64,000 bases of DNA. Source: Coniella vitis. Taxonomy: Eukaryota; Ascomycota; Sordariomycetes; Diaporthales; Schizoparmaceae. The notes beneath the pieces are model-generated. The model made no database searches. It was not told the DNA's origin and worked only from the letters and a program-made list of their open reading frames with translations. The translations under genes and the position numbers were made by a program. The stretch spans positions 992,001 through 1,056,000 of the forward strand of contig WUJK01000007.1 of the NCBI GenBank assembly GCA_011317545.1, given 5' to 3'. Shown one piece after another: positions 32,902 through 45,844 of the stretch (positions are counted from its first letter, which is position 1; every line of letters begins with the position of its first letter).

Positions 32902-33870
32902 ATGGCGAACCCAATACGAGCGGGTGTGTTTGTCACAAAGGTGCGTGTCTGTACGTGCCAATCCTTAACAACCAATCCGCTCACATCGCAAGCAGGTCTT
33001 GAATGACTTTATGAAGACGTCAGGCCTCGAACCAACGTATGTCGTCGGCTGGATCGTGAACGTGGCATGACTGCGCCGTTGCTGACCTCTCGCCTCGTCT
33101 CATCTTGCATCACAGCCTCTTGGGAGCAAGCCACGTGAGCATACAAGTCGTGTCAAGCAAACAAGCCTCAAAGCTAACGCGGTGCTACTAGCTTCGCATC
33201 CTCAACGCTCGCCCTGGCCAGGTCAACTTTGAGCTGACGATCCAGCAGCAACATACTGTAAGAGCGCAATGATACAACCAAAAGGCATGTCAGTCAGCCC
33301 TAACTCGCCTCGAGAACCGCTTGAATATTCTTCATGGCGGCACCATAGCTAGCATGGTTGACCTCGGTGGCTCTCTTGCTGTAGCCTCCATGGGCTTGTA
33401 TGCTACTGGGGTTTCAACAGACTTGAACGGTACAATTGTCCTTCCTGGCCCCCGCTGCTCGAACCTATATCATGTATTAGTATGTTAACAGATCATGGCC
33501 ACCAGTCACCTACCTAAGCAGTGGTGGAAATGCCGGAGACAAGATCAGAGTGCTTGCTGAGTGCGAAAAGAGTATGCTGTACTCCCCCGGGGCTCCTTGG
33601 ATAGATGTTGTGCTGAACCAGTTTCTACAGTGGGCAAGACACTCGCTTTCACCCGCATATCCTTCTTCAACGCAAAGGACCAGCTTTGTGCGAGGGGCAG
33701 CCACACCAAGTAAGATGAACTTGCCCTTTCGATTGCAGAGAGTGTGCGTTGAGAGTTCTCACATGAGTTGTAGATACATTGAGAAGGCACGTCAAGCGCA
33801 AGCCACTCCCTACGCCACCCCTTTTGAAGGATCAGATGCTCAAGATTCCGGCAAGATCGGCTCGTCGTGA
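32902..33870 (+). CDS. 4HBT hotdog-fold acyl-CoA thioesterase (ACOT13/PaaI-like)
   Basis: Eight exons: 32902-32940, 32996-33036, 33116-33134, 33192-33257, 33315-33429, 33506-33571, 33631-33709, 33774-33870. They total 522 nt (173 aa) with every phase matching. The assembled protein reads LLGASHLRILNARPGQVNFE, then NRLNILHGGTIASMVDLGGS, LYATGVSTDLNVTYLSSGG and GKTLAFTRISFFNAKDQLCA, ending RGSHTKYIEKA. HGG (His62) with Asp71 on the following helix is the usual PaaI/ACOT13 active-site arrangement, and the length fits a single hotdog domain acting as a tetramer. It hydrolyses acyl-CoA thioesters; the chain preference is unknown. The fourth intron uses a CTAAC branch ten bases before its acceptor. 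No exon exceeds 115 nt. Confidence 0.88.
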
Positions 33871-35658
33871 AGACTCCAGGCTCGGATGAGAAGGCGGGCG
33901 ACAGAATGTTTGTTTGGGCCGAGTGGTTACTGCGGCACTTGTTGCTCCGACAGCCATCGCTGGCTAAGCCCCAGGTCTTTGCTTGTACCTGACTGTCTGT
34001 CTGTCTGTCTGTCCCACTACCAAAGCACGATATCTACAAATGGATGACCCAGTAGCAAGGCTCGCTTTTGACCGCGATTTCATCCCATTTCGCCATCCTT
34101 AGAACGTCATTGCTTCAGGTTGTCCAACATCTTGCTTCACAATAGTCTTGAGAAGCCAGCCAAAGAATTCGTGGATCGGTCGATATGAGAGACGGGAATC
34201 CCATCGCTGGCAGTCACTTTGGATAGACTATTTAGGCGCCTCTTCAACGGAGATTGCTTTTCGCTGCACGTTCATGTCCGAGACCGTGCTGCACAGTAGA
34301 CTGCATCTGTGCCCCGTGTGTTTCACCACTGGGAGGCACGATGGTCAAGGATCCGTTGGTGCAATTCAGCAAAGATACAAAGCTAAGTCACAATCATGAA
34401 ACCCCACGCTTCGGCCGATAGCGCTAGGGACCGAAACGTTTGCAAAACACCACCATCTTGCATTCTCGGATGAATGTACAAACGCAGCCGTCGGCAGTTT
34501 GAAGGATCTTGAAATTGTCTACGACCGCTTGCCGTAGCCCACGTTTCGTGTGAGGTGCGCTGCACCACAACGTTCAGAGAGCAGACTTACAATTTGACGC
34601 TGTGACAAACCGAGTTGGGGCTGTTCTACCACACGCTTTCTTTCACAAGAACCTTCTCTGATATTGAAAAAGATCGAGTACTGCAAACCAAGTGCTTTGG
34701 CGTCTCTGCTCTCGGCTCAGAGTGGCCTGTTGGCGGGAGCCTGACAATCAACAGACTCGAGGTTCATCAAGCCCTGGCCTTCTGTCACTGGATTTCTCGC
34801 CGCTAATTGATGGCCAGATAAGACACGAAGCCTCGCACAGACTGTCCCTGCCAAGAGCTGTCATTCAAACTTGGCAGTGTGGCTAAGCTTCGAGTTATGG
34901 CCCGGCTCCATGAACCTGTATACCGGTTCACGGAGCATTCGTACATGCCTAGGTAGTATCCACGACAACCTCAAGCTTTGCAATCTTGGCCGTGCCGTGG
35001 GATGAACATGAGGGCGAGTCTGCCTTGCGAGCCCTGACACTTGTTCAAATATCAACGTGCACTTCGTCCAAAGTCACTAGCAAAATATTGCCTAGCAACG
35101 CAAAGGCACTGGCCTAGCGTTGGTTCACAGCTCCGGCAACACTGTGGCCGAAGCCATCAGGAGTCGCTTGCGGTTTCTGAGGCTACCAAGCGCTATAGCC
35201 AGACGGCGTGGCTGTGCAGACTTTCATCTTTACTGCGGCAGTTTGAAGGGCCAACCTAGGTGAGCGCAAACATGCTAATGAATTGCACCAGCGACTCTTG
35301 ATACCTGGTGCGAAGGCGGACTTGCATCTCATCATGTCCGAAGCGTGGGTTTCCTTGCTCACTTCATTGTGACGAAAAGGTCTGAGGTTCGACTTGACTG
35401 ATGATAAGACGAGGGCCGTCTCCTCGATATTTCCTTTGATCCTACAATTAGGATTCTTTATTTTAGTCTCGAGTTGTCTCGAAACGTCTTCGGACTTGAC
35501 TCCTACTTTCCATCCTCACATGCATTCGTTTTGAGGACTCAAAGCAAGATACATAAGGACAATTTCCGCAAGCCTCAGAATCACATTCGTTACCGAAGAA
35601 CAGCCACTACAGCATCTGCAAGACACTACCACACGATAAATCTAAATCTAATAACAAG
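33871..35658. other. Gene-poor region
   Basis: About 1.8 kb with only short frames. A (CTGT)n microsatellite lies at 33992-34012. The last 200 bases are AC-rich and probably form the leader of the SOD-like gene. Nothing else is seen. Confidence 0.45.
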
Positions 35659-36641
35659 ATGCATTGCTCTGGCTTCAAGTGCGCTGCACTTCTCGCAATG
35701 GCCTTTGGCCTTGTCGCCTCTCAGAAATCCGAAAATGGAATCACAACTGGCGTAAGTGCATGCCTCTTCTGGAAGAAACTTTCCAAACAAAAAGGCCTGT
35801 CCGTCTCTAACATGGGGCTTTTACTCTCACAGATCAAAGGAAATGCCACCATAGTCAAGCACAACCCAGAAGGCGTTGGCTACCTCGCCGTCTTGCCAAC
35901 CAGGAAACAATTCACGCCCACACCCAACGGCCCGGTACAAGGCGTCGTTTATGCTCAAACCAACAGTGGCGGCACGGGAGTGAAATACGACGTTTCGTTC
36001 AAGAACCTGCCTGAGGAGGGGGGCCCGTTTGGTCAGTGACAATGTTCTGAGCCATGCTTTTGCTGGGGATACAAACGAGCCTGAATTCACACTAACACAC
36101 CATATCTCAACGTGCAGTCTACCACATCCATGAAGAGCCTGTACCTTCAGACGGCAACTGCACAGACACAGAAGCACACCTCGATCCGTTTGAACGGGGC
36201 GAAACACCGCCTTGCGACCCGGATCTGCCACAGACGTGTCAAGTTGGGGATTTGGCGGGCAAACACGGCGCTATCGTGACTTCGCCAGGCAATACGGATT
36301 TCTCCGAGTCGTATACAGATGAGTTCACAGCTGTATGTGCTTTGTGTTGCTTTCCGTGAATGCCTCAACCCAGTCCACTCCATCCTTTTCTCTTTCTCTC
36401 GTTGCTCTCAAAGTCAATCAACTAGAAAGACACAAATGCTAACAAGAGTGGGAATGCCCAGACACGCGATAATTCAAAGTCCTTTATCGGCAACTTGAGC
36501 ATCGTCATACACTATGCCAACCTCACCAGAATTGCTTGCGCGAATTTTGCAGAATTCGACACCTCGGACAGCGGCAACATGATGACAAGTATCGATGACT
36601 TGCTCATGATGGACGCGAGTGCGTCGATGATTATCGAATAA
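35659..36641 (+). CDS. Secreted Cu-only superoxide dismutase-like protein
   Basis: Four exons: 35659-35751, 35833-36031, 36118-36332, 36462-36641 (228 aa). The second intron has a GTCAGT donor. Residues 1-21 are a signal peptide (ALLAMAFGLVAS). The SOD fold carries the copper ligands: VYHIHEEP gives His100 and His102, AHLDP gives His118, and SIVIHYANLTRIACANF gives His186. Cys112, Cys130 and Cys138 surround the loop GETPPCDPDLPQTCQVGDLAG. No histidines occupy the positions of the two further zinc ligands of bimetallic Cu,Zn-SOD. This matches the extracellular Cu-only class typified by Candida Sod5, which disproportionates superoxide at the cell surface without zinc. No GPI-attachment tail is visible (the C-terminus ends SASMIIE), so it is probably freely secreted. 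The third intron (130 nt) is the least certain. Confidence 0.87.
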
Positions 36642-38186
36642 GTGTCACAATAATCGGCAAATACTGGGCTCTTGGATGTGGGTAATACGAAATGGTAACA
36701 AGCTGGGCTTTGTGTGGTTTAATGGGAATAATAGGTTAGGTTGGTTTATATACCCTTCGACGCGATGTCTTGAAAGACGTCGCGATTTGCACTATTTGAT
36801 ACAGTAATGAAATAATGGTCGCTTTCTTCATGATTGTATTGTTTGGTGTTTATTTCCCTTCAACTCAACGCACTCACAGGTTTCCTTCACTCCACTCCAG
36901 GTACTGTGGACCAATTCCGCTCACCAGCTAGCCGCTCAATGTTGTTTGTGCTCAGCATCCAGTTGCTCTTGAAGTGGAGTGCAAAGGGTGTTCACAGCCC
37001 GTGCTGCTTATCGACGCTGTCTGGGATTCTATTTACGGCTGTGGCATCGCGGATCTGTCACTTTCACGGAGCATCAAGTGGCTCGTGAGTTGAGAAAGGC
37101 GCATGGCCTGTTGTTTTCCAAAGAGAAGCTCGTTGTGTTTACAGCACCACCTCGAGTCAGTGGCTTCACCAATGATGAATATTGAACGGCCTCCATACTC
37201 TACAGCCTGACCACACATTTGGATATTTGCAGGCTCAAGTCTTCACCATAACCAAGCGTCACAACAGACACACACACACACACAAGGAACACTATATAGA
37301 AACATCGAGCCCGCCAAGGACGAGAAATTCTCCTGGAAAAGTTCTTCTACAGTCAACATTCACCTTTTCACCATCGTGAGGTTTGCCGCGCAAGCCACGG
37401 GCGTGGCCCACTCCTGCATCCCAGTGGCTCGCTAGTCACACCGAGAAGAGCGGTGTCGCTAGACTCGAGGCCCAAAAAGTGGGCTCCAGGCCTCGCGACA
37501 CTTCACAAGTCTCCATTCTCATGCACGAATCTTTGCGCACCGACTTTCTGCACTCCCATGTCGCAATCATTGATTGTGTTTTCTTCGACCATGGAGTACG
37601 AGCGGCTCAGACACCCACTGACATGGCTCCACGCTGCAGCAGCGAAAGATATTCAGGCAAAATGGTAGAAACTCTGGCCAATCACGTCGGTTCAATGTTC
37701 CGTAGGCGTTCCGGTTCGGGCAAGTCCTTGACCTTTGTCCCACTTCTCTCGCGATACCTACGATGGGATTGCGGGTGCTCTACTCGCTACATAGTACACA
37801 GTCTCCATACCGAACACGTGGGAATCCGCAAACACTGCCGCCTGTCGTAGCGTTGGGTGGCGGGTAGCGAGCTCGAGGTCCAACACATGTGCCCAGGTGG
37901 ATGGATCCGTGAAGCAAGAAAATTCCTGACAGGTAGGAAAACGAGCGCCAGCGAGCAGCGGCCAGCCAGCCAGCCAGCCTGCCAGCCAGCCATTGCGTGG
38001 ACTGGCTGGCTGCTTGGCTGATTCCGCACGTGCCGCTTGGGCTGTGTGTATATGTAGTCAAGTCGTCACCACTTGTGAGCGGAGGTGTCTGGTGTCTATC
38101 GCGTCCTTTGATTCCTTTGCTTCCCTTTTGCTGATTTCCGCGTGAGTGATTGATCGTCCACAGGTCTTGTGGCATAATCCGAAATC
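36642..38186. other. Intergenic region upstream of the sugar transporter
   Basis: About 1.5 kb with no supported gene. It contains an (AC)n run at about 37267-37284 and the CCAGCC inverted repeat listed separately. The last 100 bp is the transporter leader. Confidence 0.45.
37961..38020. repeat. CCAG/CTGG tetranucleotide array with perfect inverted repeat
   Basis: GCCAGCCAGCCAGCCAGCC repeats at 37961-37992 are followed by a GGCTGGCTG copy. CAGCCAGCCA (37983-37992) and TGGCTGGCTG (38003-38012) form a perfect 10-bp stem with a 10-nt loop, about 175 bp upstream of the sugar-transporter start. Shorter copies of the same tetramer occur at about 542-560, 8422-8441, 55205-55215 and 55254-55263. Confidence 0.65.
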
Positions 38187-40366
38187 ATGCTCGGTTTACA
38201 AGAGAGGATTACTGGCTCATGGCTGATAGCCCTGGTCACTATTCTTGACGCAGGTGTGTGTTTCTCAATTCTGTGTTTTGGCATCAACACTCTGCTGACG
38301 TTAATTCTGATTCTCAGGAAATTCTTGCTGGTTTGGATATGATCAGGTCAGTCATCAAGCGAACCTTTCCCTTGGAATCTGCCCAAGCAAAGCAAATGTG
38401 CAGCATGAAGCAATGAGACTCACACCAAGCCATGCAACAGGGTGTCTTTGCTGGAGTACTCGTCTCACCTGACTTCCTCGCGCGGTTCCCCTCGACTCAA
38501 AATGCCGACATCTCCGGCATCACTTCAAGCTGCTTCTTCCTTGGTGCCGGCGCCGGTGCCATTTGCGCCTTCTTACTGGGCGACAAGCTTGGGCGACGAC
38601 GCACAATCGCCCTCGGCCTCCTTTGCAACACCATCGGCGCCCTGCTCCAGACGCTTGCCTGGCACCTCCCACAGATGATCGTCGGCCGGCTCATCAACGG
38701 CTTCGGAATCGGTCTCGTCTCCTCTATGTCGCCCGTCTACCTGTCCGAATGCTGCAAATCCAACGTCCGCGGGATGCTCATGGGCATTGCAACGTGCTGC
38801 AACGTGGGCTGTTTCTGCATTGCCAACTGGATCGCGTACGGGCTCTACTACCGTGGCGACGCCTTTCAGTGGCGGTTCCCCCTGGCTTTCCAGCTTGTCT
38901 TCTTGTTCATCATTGCGCCCATTCTGGCCATCCTGCCGGATTCGCCGCGGTGGCTGCTTCTGCAGGACCGGGATGAGGATGCGCTGTTTACGCTGTCGAG
39001 GCTGATGGGGCATAACCAGAGTGTCGAGGATGCGGATGTCCTTGCCGAGTTTGCGTCGATCAAGGCTGCGATTCGCATGGAGCGCGAGGAGCAGGTCCCC
39101 ATTCGAGACGTGTTGCGGAACCGCGACAGGACGCAGAATCTGAGGCGCCTACTGCTGAGCTGTGGAACGCAGTTCTTTCAGCAGTTTACGTGAGTTGATC
39201 CTTGCTGATGTTTGAAGTTTCGAACCCAAATATGGGCTTGGTTCGATGTTAGCTAACCACTAAATAAATGTCTTTGGATTGCAGTGGTATCAACGCATGG
39301 GGTTCGTTCTTTTTTCCGCTTCCACACTCTTCCACACTACAACTTTGAGTTGTGACACAGGGACACTGACATCTCGCTGATAGGCTTCTACCTCCCTACA
39401 TTGTTGCAGGAGTTTGTTGGGTATGATCAGCAGATGAGCCGCTTGATCTCAGCCGCGAGCAGCACCATTTACGTGGGCAGCAGCTTTGCGTGTCTGATGT
39501 TGATTGACCGCATTGGGCGTCGCAAGTGAGTTGACTCCCATTTTCAAAACACACTTGACCCTGAGTTGCAGTCTCTAACACAATAGATCCTTAGGATGAT
39601 GATGTACTCACCTGTGTTCATCGGAGCATGCTTGTTGATCGCTGCCGTCGCTCTGGAAATCGGAGAGAGCGACGTGACCAAGAAGTCAACGGTAAGTCAG
39701 CCTGAGCTGCTCCGCCGTGGGAAGCATGGGAGGCAGGACTGGAAGACTAACTCGATTATAGATGGGCAAAGTCGCAACCTCCATGGTGCTCTTGTACCAC
39801 GTCTTCTTTGGCCTCGGCTTTTCGACGGTCCCCTGGGTCTACAGCGCTGAAGTCAACAGTCTCGGCTGGCGCACCCGTGGTGCAGCGGCTGCAACCTCTG
39901 TCAACTGGATCTTTGGTTTTGTGGTGGTGCAAATCACCAAAGTTGGGCTGGATCACCTGAAATGGCGGTTCTTCCTCAGTAAGTTGAATCTTTTCTTCTT
40001 CTTTTTTTTTCCTTTCATTTTCCTGCTTCCCAGAGAAGGGACCATAGCGCACCCTCTGTCAACTGGTTCTAGATTCTAATCCAATATCCAGTGTTCGCCG
40101 TCTTCTCCTTTGCCATCTCGCCAGTCATCTACCTCTTTTACCCCGAGACATCCAACAGGACCCTCGAGGACATGGACCAGATCTTCATCCACAACCCGTC
40201 CGCATTTGTTTTCAGAAAGAGATTTGCGGTGCAGTCCGGTCGTCCTCAGCTGTTTATCGATGCCGAGGCGCTGCGCATCGCGCGCGAGGAGAATAACTCT
40301 AGAGAGGCTGTCTTGGGCGTCCATGAGAAGAGCGGTCTTCCGCGATTGAGTGTTTCGGAGGTATGA
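38187..40366 (+). CDS. MFS sugar transporter (sugar porter family)
   Basis: Eight exons: 38187-38253, 38318-38346, 38441-39189, 39285-39301, 39384-39525, 39595-39691, 39762-39978, 40092-40366. They give 530 aa with all phases consistent; exon 4 is only 17 nt. Sugar-porter signatures are present: FGYDQGVFAGVL in TM1, LLGDKLGRRRTIALG (motif A), PVYLSECCKSNVRGMLMG, PDSPRWLLLQDRD before the central loop, QFFQQFTGINAWGFYLP in TM7, DRIGRRK, and FYPETSNRTLEDMD (the PETKG-like motif) after TM12. It is a plasma-membrane proton symporter or facilitator for hexoses or related sugars. The exact sugar cannot be told. Overall it resembles the fungal STL1/HXT-like clades. Confidence 0.9.
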
Positions 40367-40835
40367 GGGGAAATCAAAGGCTGGACTGACGCGTGTGAGA
40401 TGATTGGTTGGTTTGGGTTTAATGAAGTACTGCTTACGATGTTACGAACTCATGGGGAGGTCAAAGGCTACAAGAATGATTATTAGTATACGAGACATAG
40501 TATATCACGATGGAAGGACATCAAATTGCATGATTTGACGGCAGACGCAGATAACACAACAAGAGACCTCCGCACACGCACTTGATGTATGATTATAAAC
40601 TCGACAGGATCTAGGCCCCTATAGATAAGGATTTCTGTTGGTTGGGACTTGTGCCGCCGTCAGACGGACAATAAGATGCTCCGTGATGCCAGGGGTTGGA
40701 TGATGGTGGCTGCCGCATCTCGAGTGATAAAACAGAGTCCAACACCCGCATTTTATCATAGAAGTAAAAGAACAATGTTGCAGGAGCAGTGATTTGCTTC
40801 GATGAGGCAAAGGTTGAGCGAAAGGGGAAAAAAAA
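40367..40835. other. Intergenic spacer between transporters
   Basis: 469 bp between the sugar transporter stop and the ABCC transporter start, both on the plus strand. No coding frame is supported. It holds the terminator of one gene and the promoter of the next. Confidence 0.45.
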
Positions 40836-43800
40836 ATGAGTTTTCAAGGCTGCGCGGGCGACAATGCCTTTGGGCCAGCCGTCCGAGGCTGTCGTGCAGA
40901 CTTTGACTTTACGCTCAAGTTTGAGAAGATAATCCTGGGCATGATTCCAGCTGCTATACTGATTGCTGTTGCGATTCCGAGGACAGTGTACCTGGCGGGA
41001 AAGCCTGCCATCATCAAGGGCTTTACATTACGACTTCTGAAGACGGTGAGTTTGAATCCTCAATCATCGCATACGCATGCGATCTGATCGTTGCTGACAA
41101 TAAATGACCAAAGACCACCATTCTCGCTTATGCGGCGCTTCAACTTGCTATAATGGCCTTGACAGCCAGCCACGGGACGGATACCCAATTGAGGACGCTG
41201 AGCATTGCGACGTCCGCTCTCGCAATCGCCTCCACCGCGGCCATCTTTCTCGTGTCTTGGCTGGAACATTCACGCTCGGCACGACCGTCAATGCTTTTGA
41301 CGGGCTACCTCACAGTCACCATCCTTTGCGATACCGCTCAAGTCAGAACTCTATGGCTTATGTCCTCCCCTGGCACATATCAAGAGGTCACCATTGTTCG
41401 CCTCGCAACAGCTGCCCTGGCGACCAAAGCGGTCCTGACGGTCCTCGAATCATGGCAGAAGAAAAGATGGGCAGAGCTGGATCTCAAAACCCACAGTCCC
41501 GAGGAAATGGCTGGGCTGTTTGGCCTGGGCGCTTTCTTCTGGCTCAACAGACTATTCTTGGCCGGGTACAAGAGAGTCCTCACTCCGAACGACTTATTCC
41601 CCTTGGACTACAACATATCGGCCACCAGAACTGGGGAAAGTCTAAGCCAGGCCCTCGCAGACGGGAAGCTCCACGGCCAGAAATACGGACTGCTAAAAGC
41701 CTTGGCCAAGTCACTGACTCTGGCGATTTCCCTTCCCGTTGCGCCCCGGATGGCCCTGTTGGGCTTCACGTTTTGCCAGCCTTTTTTGATCAGCTCGATT
41801 TTGAGCTATCTCGAGGAACCAGCTGCATCTCGGGACCGCAATGTCGGCTATGGCCTTGTGGGAGCAACAATTGTCGTCTTCTTTGGCCTGGCAGTGGCGA
41901 ACGCCTTCTATTGGTATTTGCACGAGCGGGCTTTGTGGATGGTCCGGAGTGCTCTTGCTTCTGTCATATACCGAAAGACGGTAAGTTACTACCTTTTTTC
42001 TTTTTTTTCCCACCGTGATGACGCTCTTGTCACCTGCGTACTGACGCACTTTTACCAAAGATTGAGATGAAAATCACTGGCAGCAATGACGCCGCGGCAG
42101 TGACTTTGATGAGCACTGATGTGGAAAAGATCCGGAGTGGTGCAATCACCCTCCAGTAAGTCTTGCAACCTTGTTTGTCCCTTGTATACACACTCACTTG
42201 GCGAATTATTGCTCTTGGACTTTAGCCTGAAGATCTAACATACTTTGTGCCTTGCCAGCGAGTTCTGGTCCAATATCATATCGAGCGCTCTTGCAAGCTA
42301 CCTGCTCTACCGAGAACTTGGCACGGCTTTTATAGCACCAGTCCTAGTCGTAACGGCTGTTACAGCAGTGACAGCCTTCGTCGCTCGTATCACGGGAAAA
42401 CATCAAAAGCGATGGGTGGAAAAGATCCAGGTCCGCGTGGATATGACGGCCAATGTCATTGCGCACATGAAGAACATCAAAATCTCCGGGTTTGCGGTCC
42501 CCGTGGAATCCATCATCCAAAACCTGCGACTACAAGAATTGGATGTTGGAAAGGCCACGCGAATGATCTTTTGCTATTCCGTCGCCTTGTCCTACTCCCC
42601 CTCATACGTGGCCCCAGTGATCACCCTTGCCTGTAAGTGTTTTGGTTCTCGGTCTCTCTCGACCTTTTATTTTGAGGGAGGGGGGGAACCTTCCTTTGCC
42701 CTTTTATCGTTTTGAATTCACCTGTTGATGTGTATTATATGTCAGGGACCTCAAAGACACTCACTATAACGCGGATGTTCACATCGTACTCGTATCTCTT
42801 CCTTCTCACCGATCCGCTTGTTGGTGTCTTTCAGAATGTTCCAATGGCGCTGGGAGCTATCGCAAGTCTGGCCCGCATACAAGCATTTCTCGAAGCAGAT
42901 TCCAGACAAGATCCTCGTCGCGACACTTCTCTGGGCCTTTTCACACCTGCTGAAAGTGTAAAAAGTACGGATCAAGCACATGAAGCCGAGAAGCCGCTGG
43001 TGCACGAGAAGACTCGGCAAGACTCTGTGATAACAATATCCGGAGGCAGCTTTGGCTGGAATGCCGACACCAGCAGCCTTGCCGACATTAACGTCCAAAT
43101 CCCAAGGGGCCAGCTCACCGTCGTCGTGGGCCCCGTGGCTTCAGGAAAATCAACCTTTTGCAAAGTCCTCTTGGGAGAAGTGCCATTCACTCTGGACGGC
43201 CGGGTATCACTGCTTGGCAGTTCTGCTGTGCGCAGAAGGATTGGATATTGCGACCAGACACCCTTCCTAACGAATGGAACGATACGGCAGAACATTGTTG
43301 GCTTTTCTGACTTTGACCAGAGACGGTACGACGAGGTCGTCGACGCGGCGATGCTTCGATTGGACTTTTTGACCACTTTCCCCCAAGGCGACGCGACGAG
43401 AATTGGAAGCAATGGAATCTCGCTGAGTGGTGGCCAGAAGCAGCGCGTCTCTATCGCCAGGGCGCTGTACCTCGAAACAGACTTCTTTATCTTTGATGAT
43501 GTCCTGAGTGGTCTTGACGCCGACACCGACGACAAAGTCTTTTGGCGTGTATTCGGACCCAATGGATTGATCAAGCAAAGAAATTCGACTGCGGTCCTCT
43601 GTACCCATTCCATTCGCCATCTACCGTCAGCGGATCACATTATTGCTCTTGGTGAAAGCGGGCGTATCGTCGAACAGGGCACCTTTGATGAGTTAACAGC
43701 GAGCAAGAACTACGTTTACAGCTTAGGCGTCAAGAACAGATCCCAGGAACAAGGCTCTCCAGACCAAAATACGGATGCTGAGGAGAGTGAAAGCACATCT

Positions 43801-45844
43801 ATCGCGGAAGATCGGCCCAAGACCTCTCCGAACGTTGAACCAAGTTCCTCCCCAGTCAACAATGGGCATCGCATGAATGGTGATAGAGCCGTCTACAAGC
43901 ATTACTACCGTAGCATTGGGTTCTGGCCTGTCGCGTTATTTGCCAGCATGTCTATATTCGTGGGCTTTTTCTGGAACTGGCCGACAATATGGATCAACTT
44001 CTGGAGTACCGACGTTTCGTCAAGCCACCCGACACACACTGACAGCTACTACGTGGGTCTGTTCGGTCTCTTCCAGTTCCTTGGGCTCACCATCCTATTC
44101 GGAGAAGTCTACGTCCTCATGCAAGCCATAGTCCCAGTCTCGGGTTTGAGATTGCACCAAGCAGCCCTCAGCACGACCATCAAGGCACCTCTCCGGTTCT
44201 TTACAACAACTGATAATGGTGTGATCACCAACCTCTTTTCTCAGGACATGACTCTTGTGGACTATGATCTTCCCCTGTCTTTGCTCAACACCGTGATCTG
44301 TTTGCTGGTTTCGGCCGGAATGGCTGCTGTTGTAGCCGCCTCTGCTCCATATCTGGCGGCATCGTACCCAGTTTTGTTTGTGGTGCTTTGGCTCATACAA
44401 AATTTCTATCTCAAGACGAGCAGACAGCTTCGATTGCTTGATCTCGAGGCCAAAAGCCCGCTCTAGTAAGTCATGACTTGTGCCTTTTGGTGATCAACAG
44501 GCCATAGGAACAGTTTCTGTATGCTAACAACCGGGCCAGCACACACTTTATGGATACGTTGAATGGCATCACCACCTTTAGAGCCCTGGGCTGGGCCCAG
44601 GCAGGCATCGACAAGAGCATCAGTCTGATCGATGACTCCCAGCGTCCAGCGTACCTGCTTGCGATGATACAACGGTGGCTCGGCTTTGTGCTGGACTGCG
44701 TGGTTGCCGTGCTCGCCATTGTGGTGGTGGTCATGTCAACACAGCTTTCGTCCCATCCGGGCTTCACAGGCGCTTCGCTGGTCACGTTGATGAACTTTGG
44801 CCCGCTGTTGTCGTACATGATTCAGAGCTATACTACCCTCGAGACTTCACTTGGTGCGATCAACCGTCTCAAGACGTATTCGGAAACGGTGCAATCGGAA
44901 TCTGGGCCAGATGAGAGCATTATTCCGGATCAAGCTTGGCCATCAAAAGGAGAGCTCCGAATCGAAGGAGTTTCTGCATCTTACAAGTATGTGCCCTTTC
45001 CAACCAATCATCAGACCTAGATGATACGCAAGCCCCCAGTGATATTAACCACGACTATTTTTCCAGTCCATCAACGCCATCTTCCGAAAAGCTCACCAAT
45101 GACACCGCCAGTCTTGCCCTTCGGGACCTCACCCTTTCCGTCTCAAGCGGCGAAAAAGTCGCCATCTGCGGACGCAGCGGCAGCGGAAAATCCTCGACGG
45201 TGCTGCTCCTTTTGCGCCTCTTGGACCCCATCCCTGAGACATCTGACAAAATCTACCTTGACGACGTGCCTCTGCACCGCATCGACCGGCAGACGCTGCG
45301 TCAGCGCATCATTGCCGTGCCGCAGGAATCTGTCTTTTTGCCCGACGGGAGCAGCATTAAATCGAACCTCGACCCATTTCTGCTTGCCTCTGACGCCGAC
45401 TGTCGTCTAGTGTTGGAAAAGGTTGGACTTTGGCACCCCTTTGTCAGTGAGAAAGCAGAAGATGGTGGCCTTGCGGCGGGGATGAACGCGGATTCGCTGA
45501 GCCAGGGGCAGAAACAGCTGTTCAGCCTTGCTCGTGCTATGCTGAGACGGAGAGCCAGGTCCAAGATTGGCGCCGAGGGGGGCATTCTGCTGCTGGATGA
45601 GATCAGCTCGAGTGTTGACGTGGTCACGGATCGGGAAATGCAGCGAATCATTCATGAGGAGTTTGCGGGATACACTATCTTGATGGTCAGCCACAGGTTG
45701 GATATGGTCATGGACTTTGACAGGGTTATTGTGATGGAGAGGGGAGGAGTGGTCGAGTCGGGTGCTCCGCGGGTGTTGGTGGAAGAAAAGGATAGTAGGT
45801 TCAGGAGTCTGTGGTTGACTTCTCGAAGCGAGAACGATGAGTGA
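40836..45844 (+). CDS. ABCC (MRP)-type full ABC transporter
   Basis: Seven exons: 40836-41045, 41114-41980, 42061-42155, 42259-42632, 42746-44465, 44540-44986, 45067-45844. They give 1496 aa, all in phase. An N-terminal hydrophobic TMD0 with about four helices precedes TMD1. NBD1 has Walker A GPVASGKST (644-652), signature LSGGQKQR (742-749) and Walker B FFIFDD, with Asp instead of the catalytic Glu, as is usual for the degenerate first site of ABCC proteins. TMD2 lies at about 870-1190. NBD2 has Walker A GRSGSGKSS (1272-1280), a slightly altered signature LSQGQKQ (1382-1388), Walker B GILLLDE and switch His in VSHRLD. It exports organic anions, conjugates or secondary metabolites across the plasma or vacuolar membrane; the substrate is unknown. 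Confidence 0.93.

Noticed and set aside
33258..33293. 36-nt version of the fourth thioesterase intron
   Set aside because: Too short, and it inserts extra residues before NRLNILHGG. The 57-nt intron to 33314 has a CTAAC branch site and restores the family sequence.
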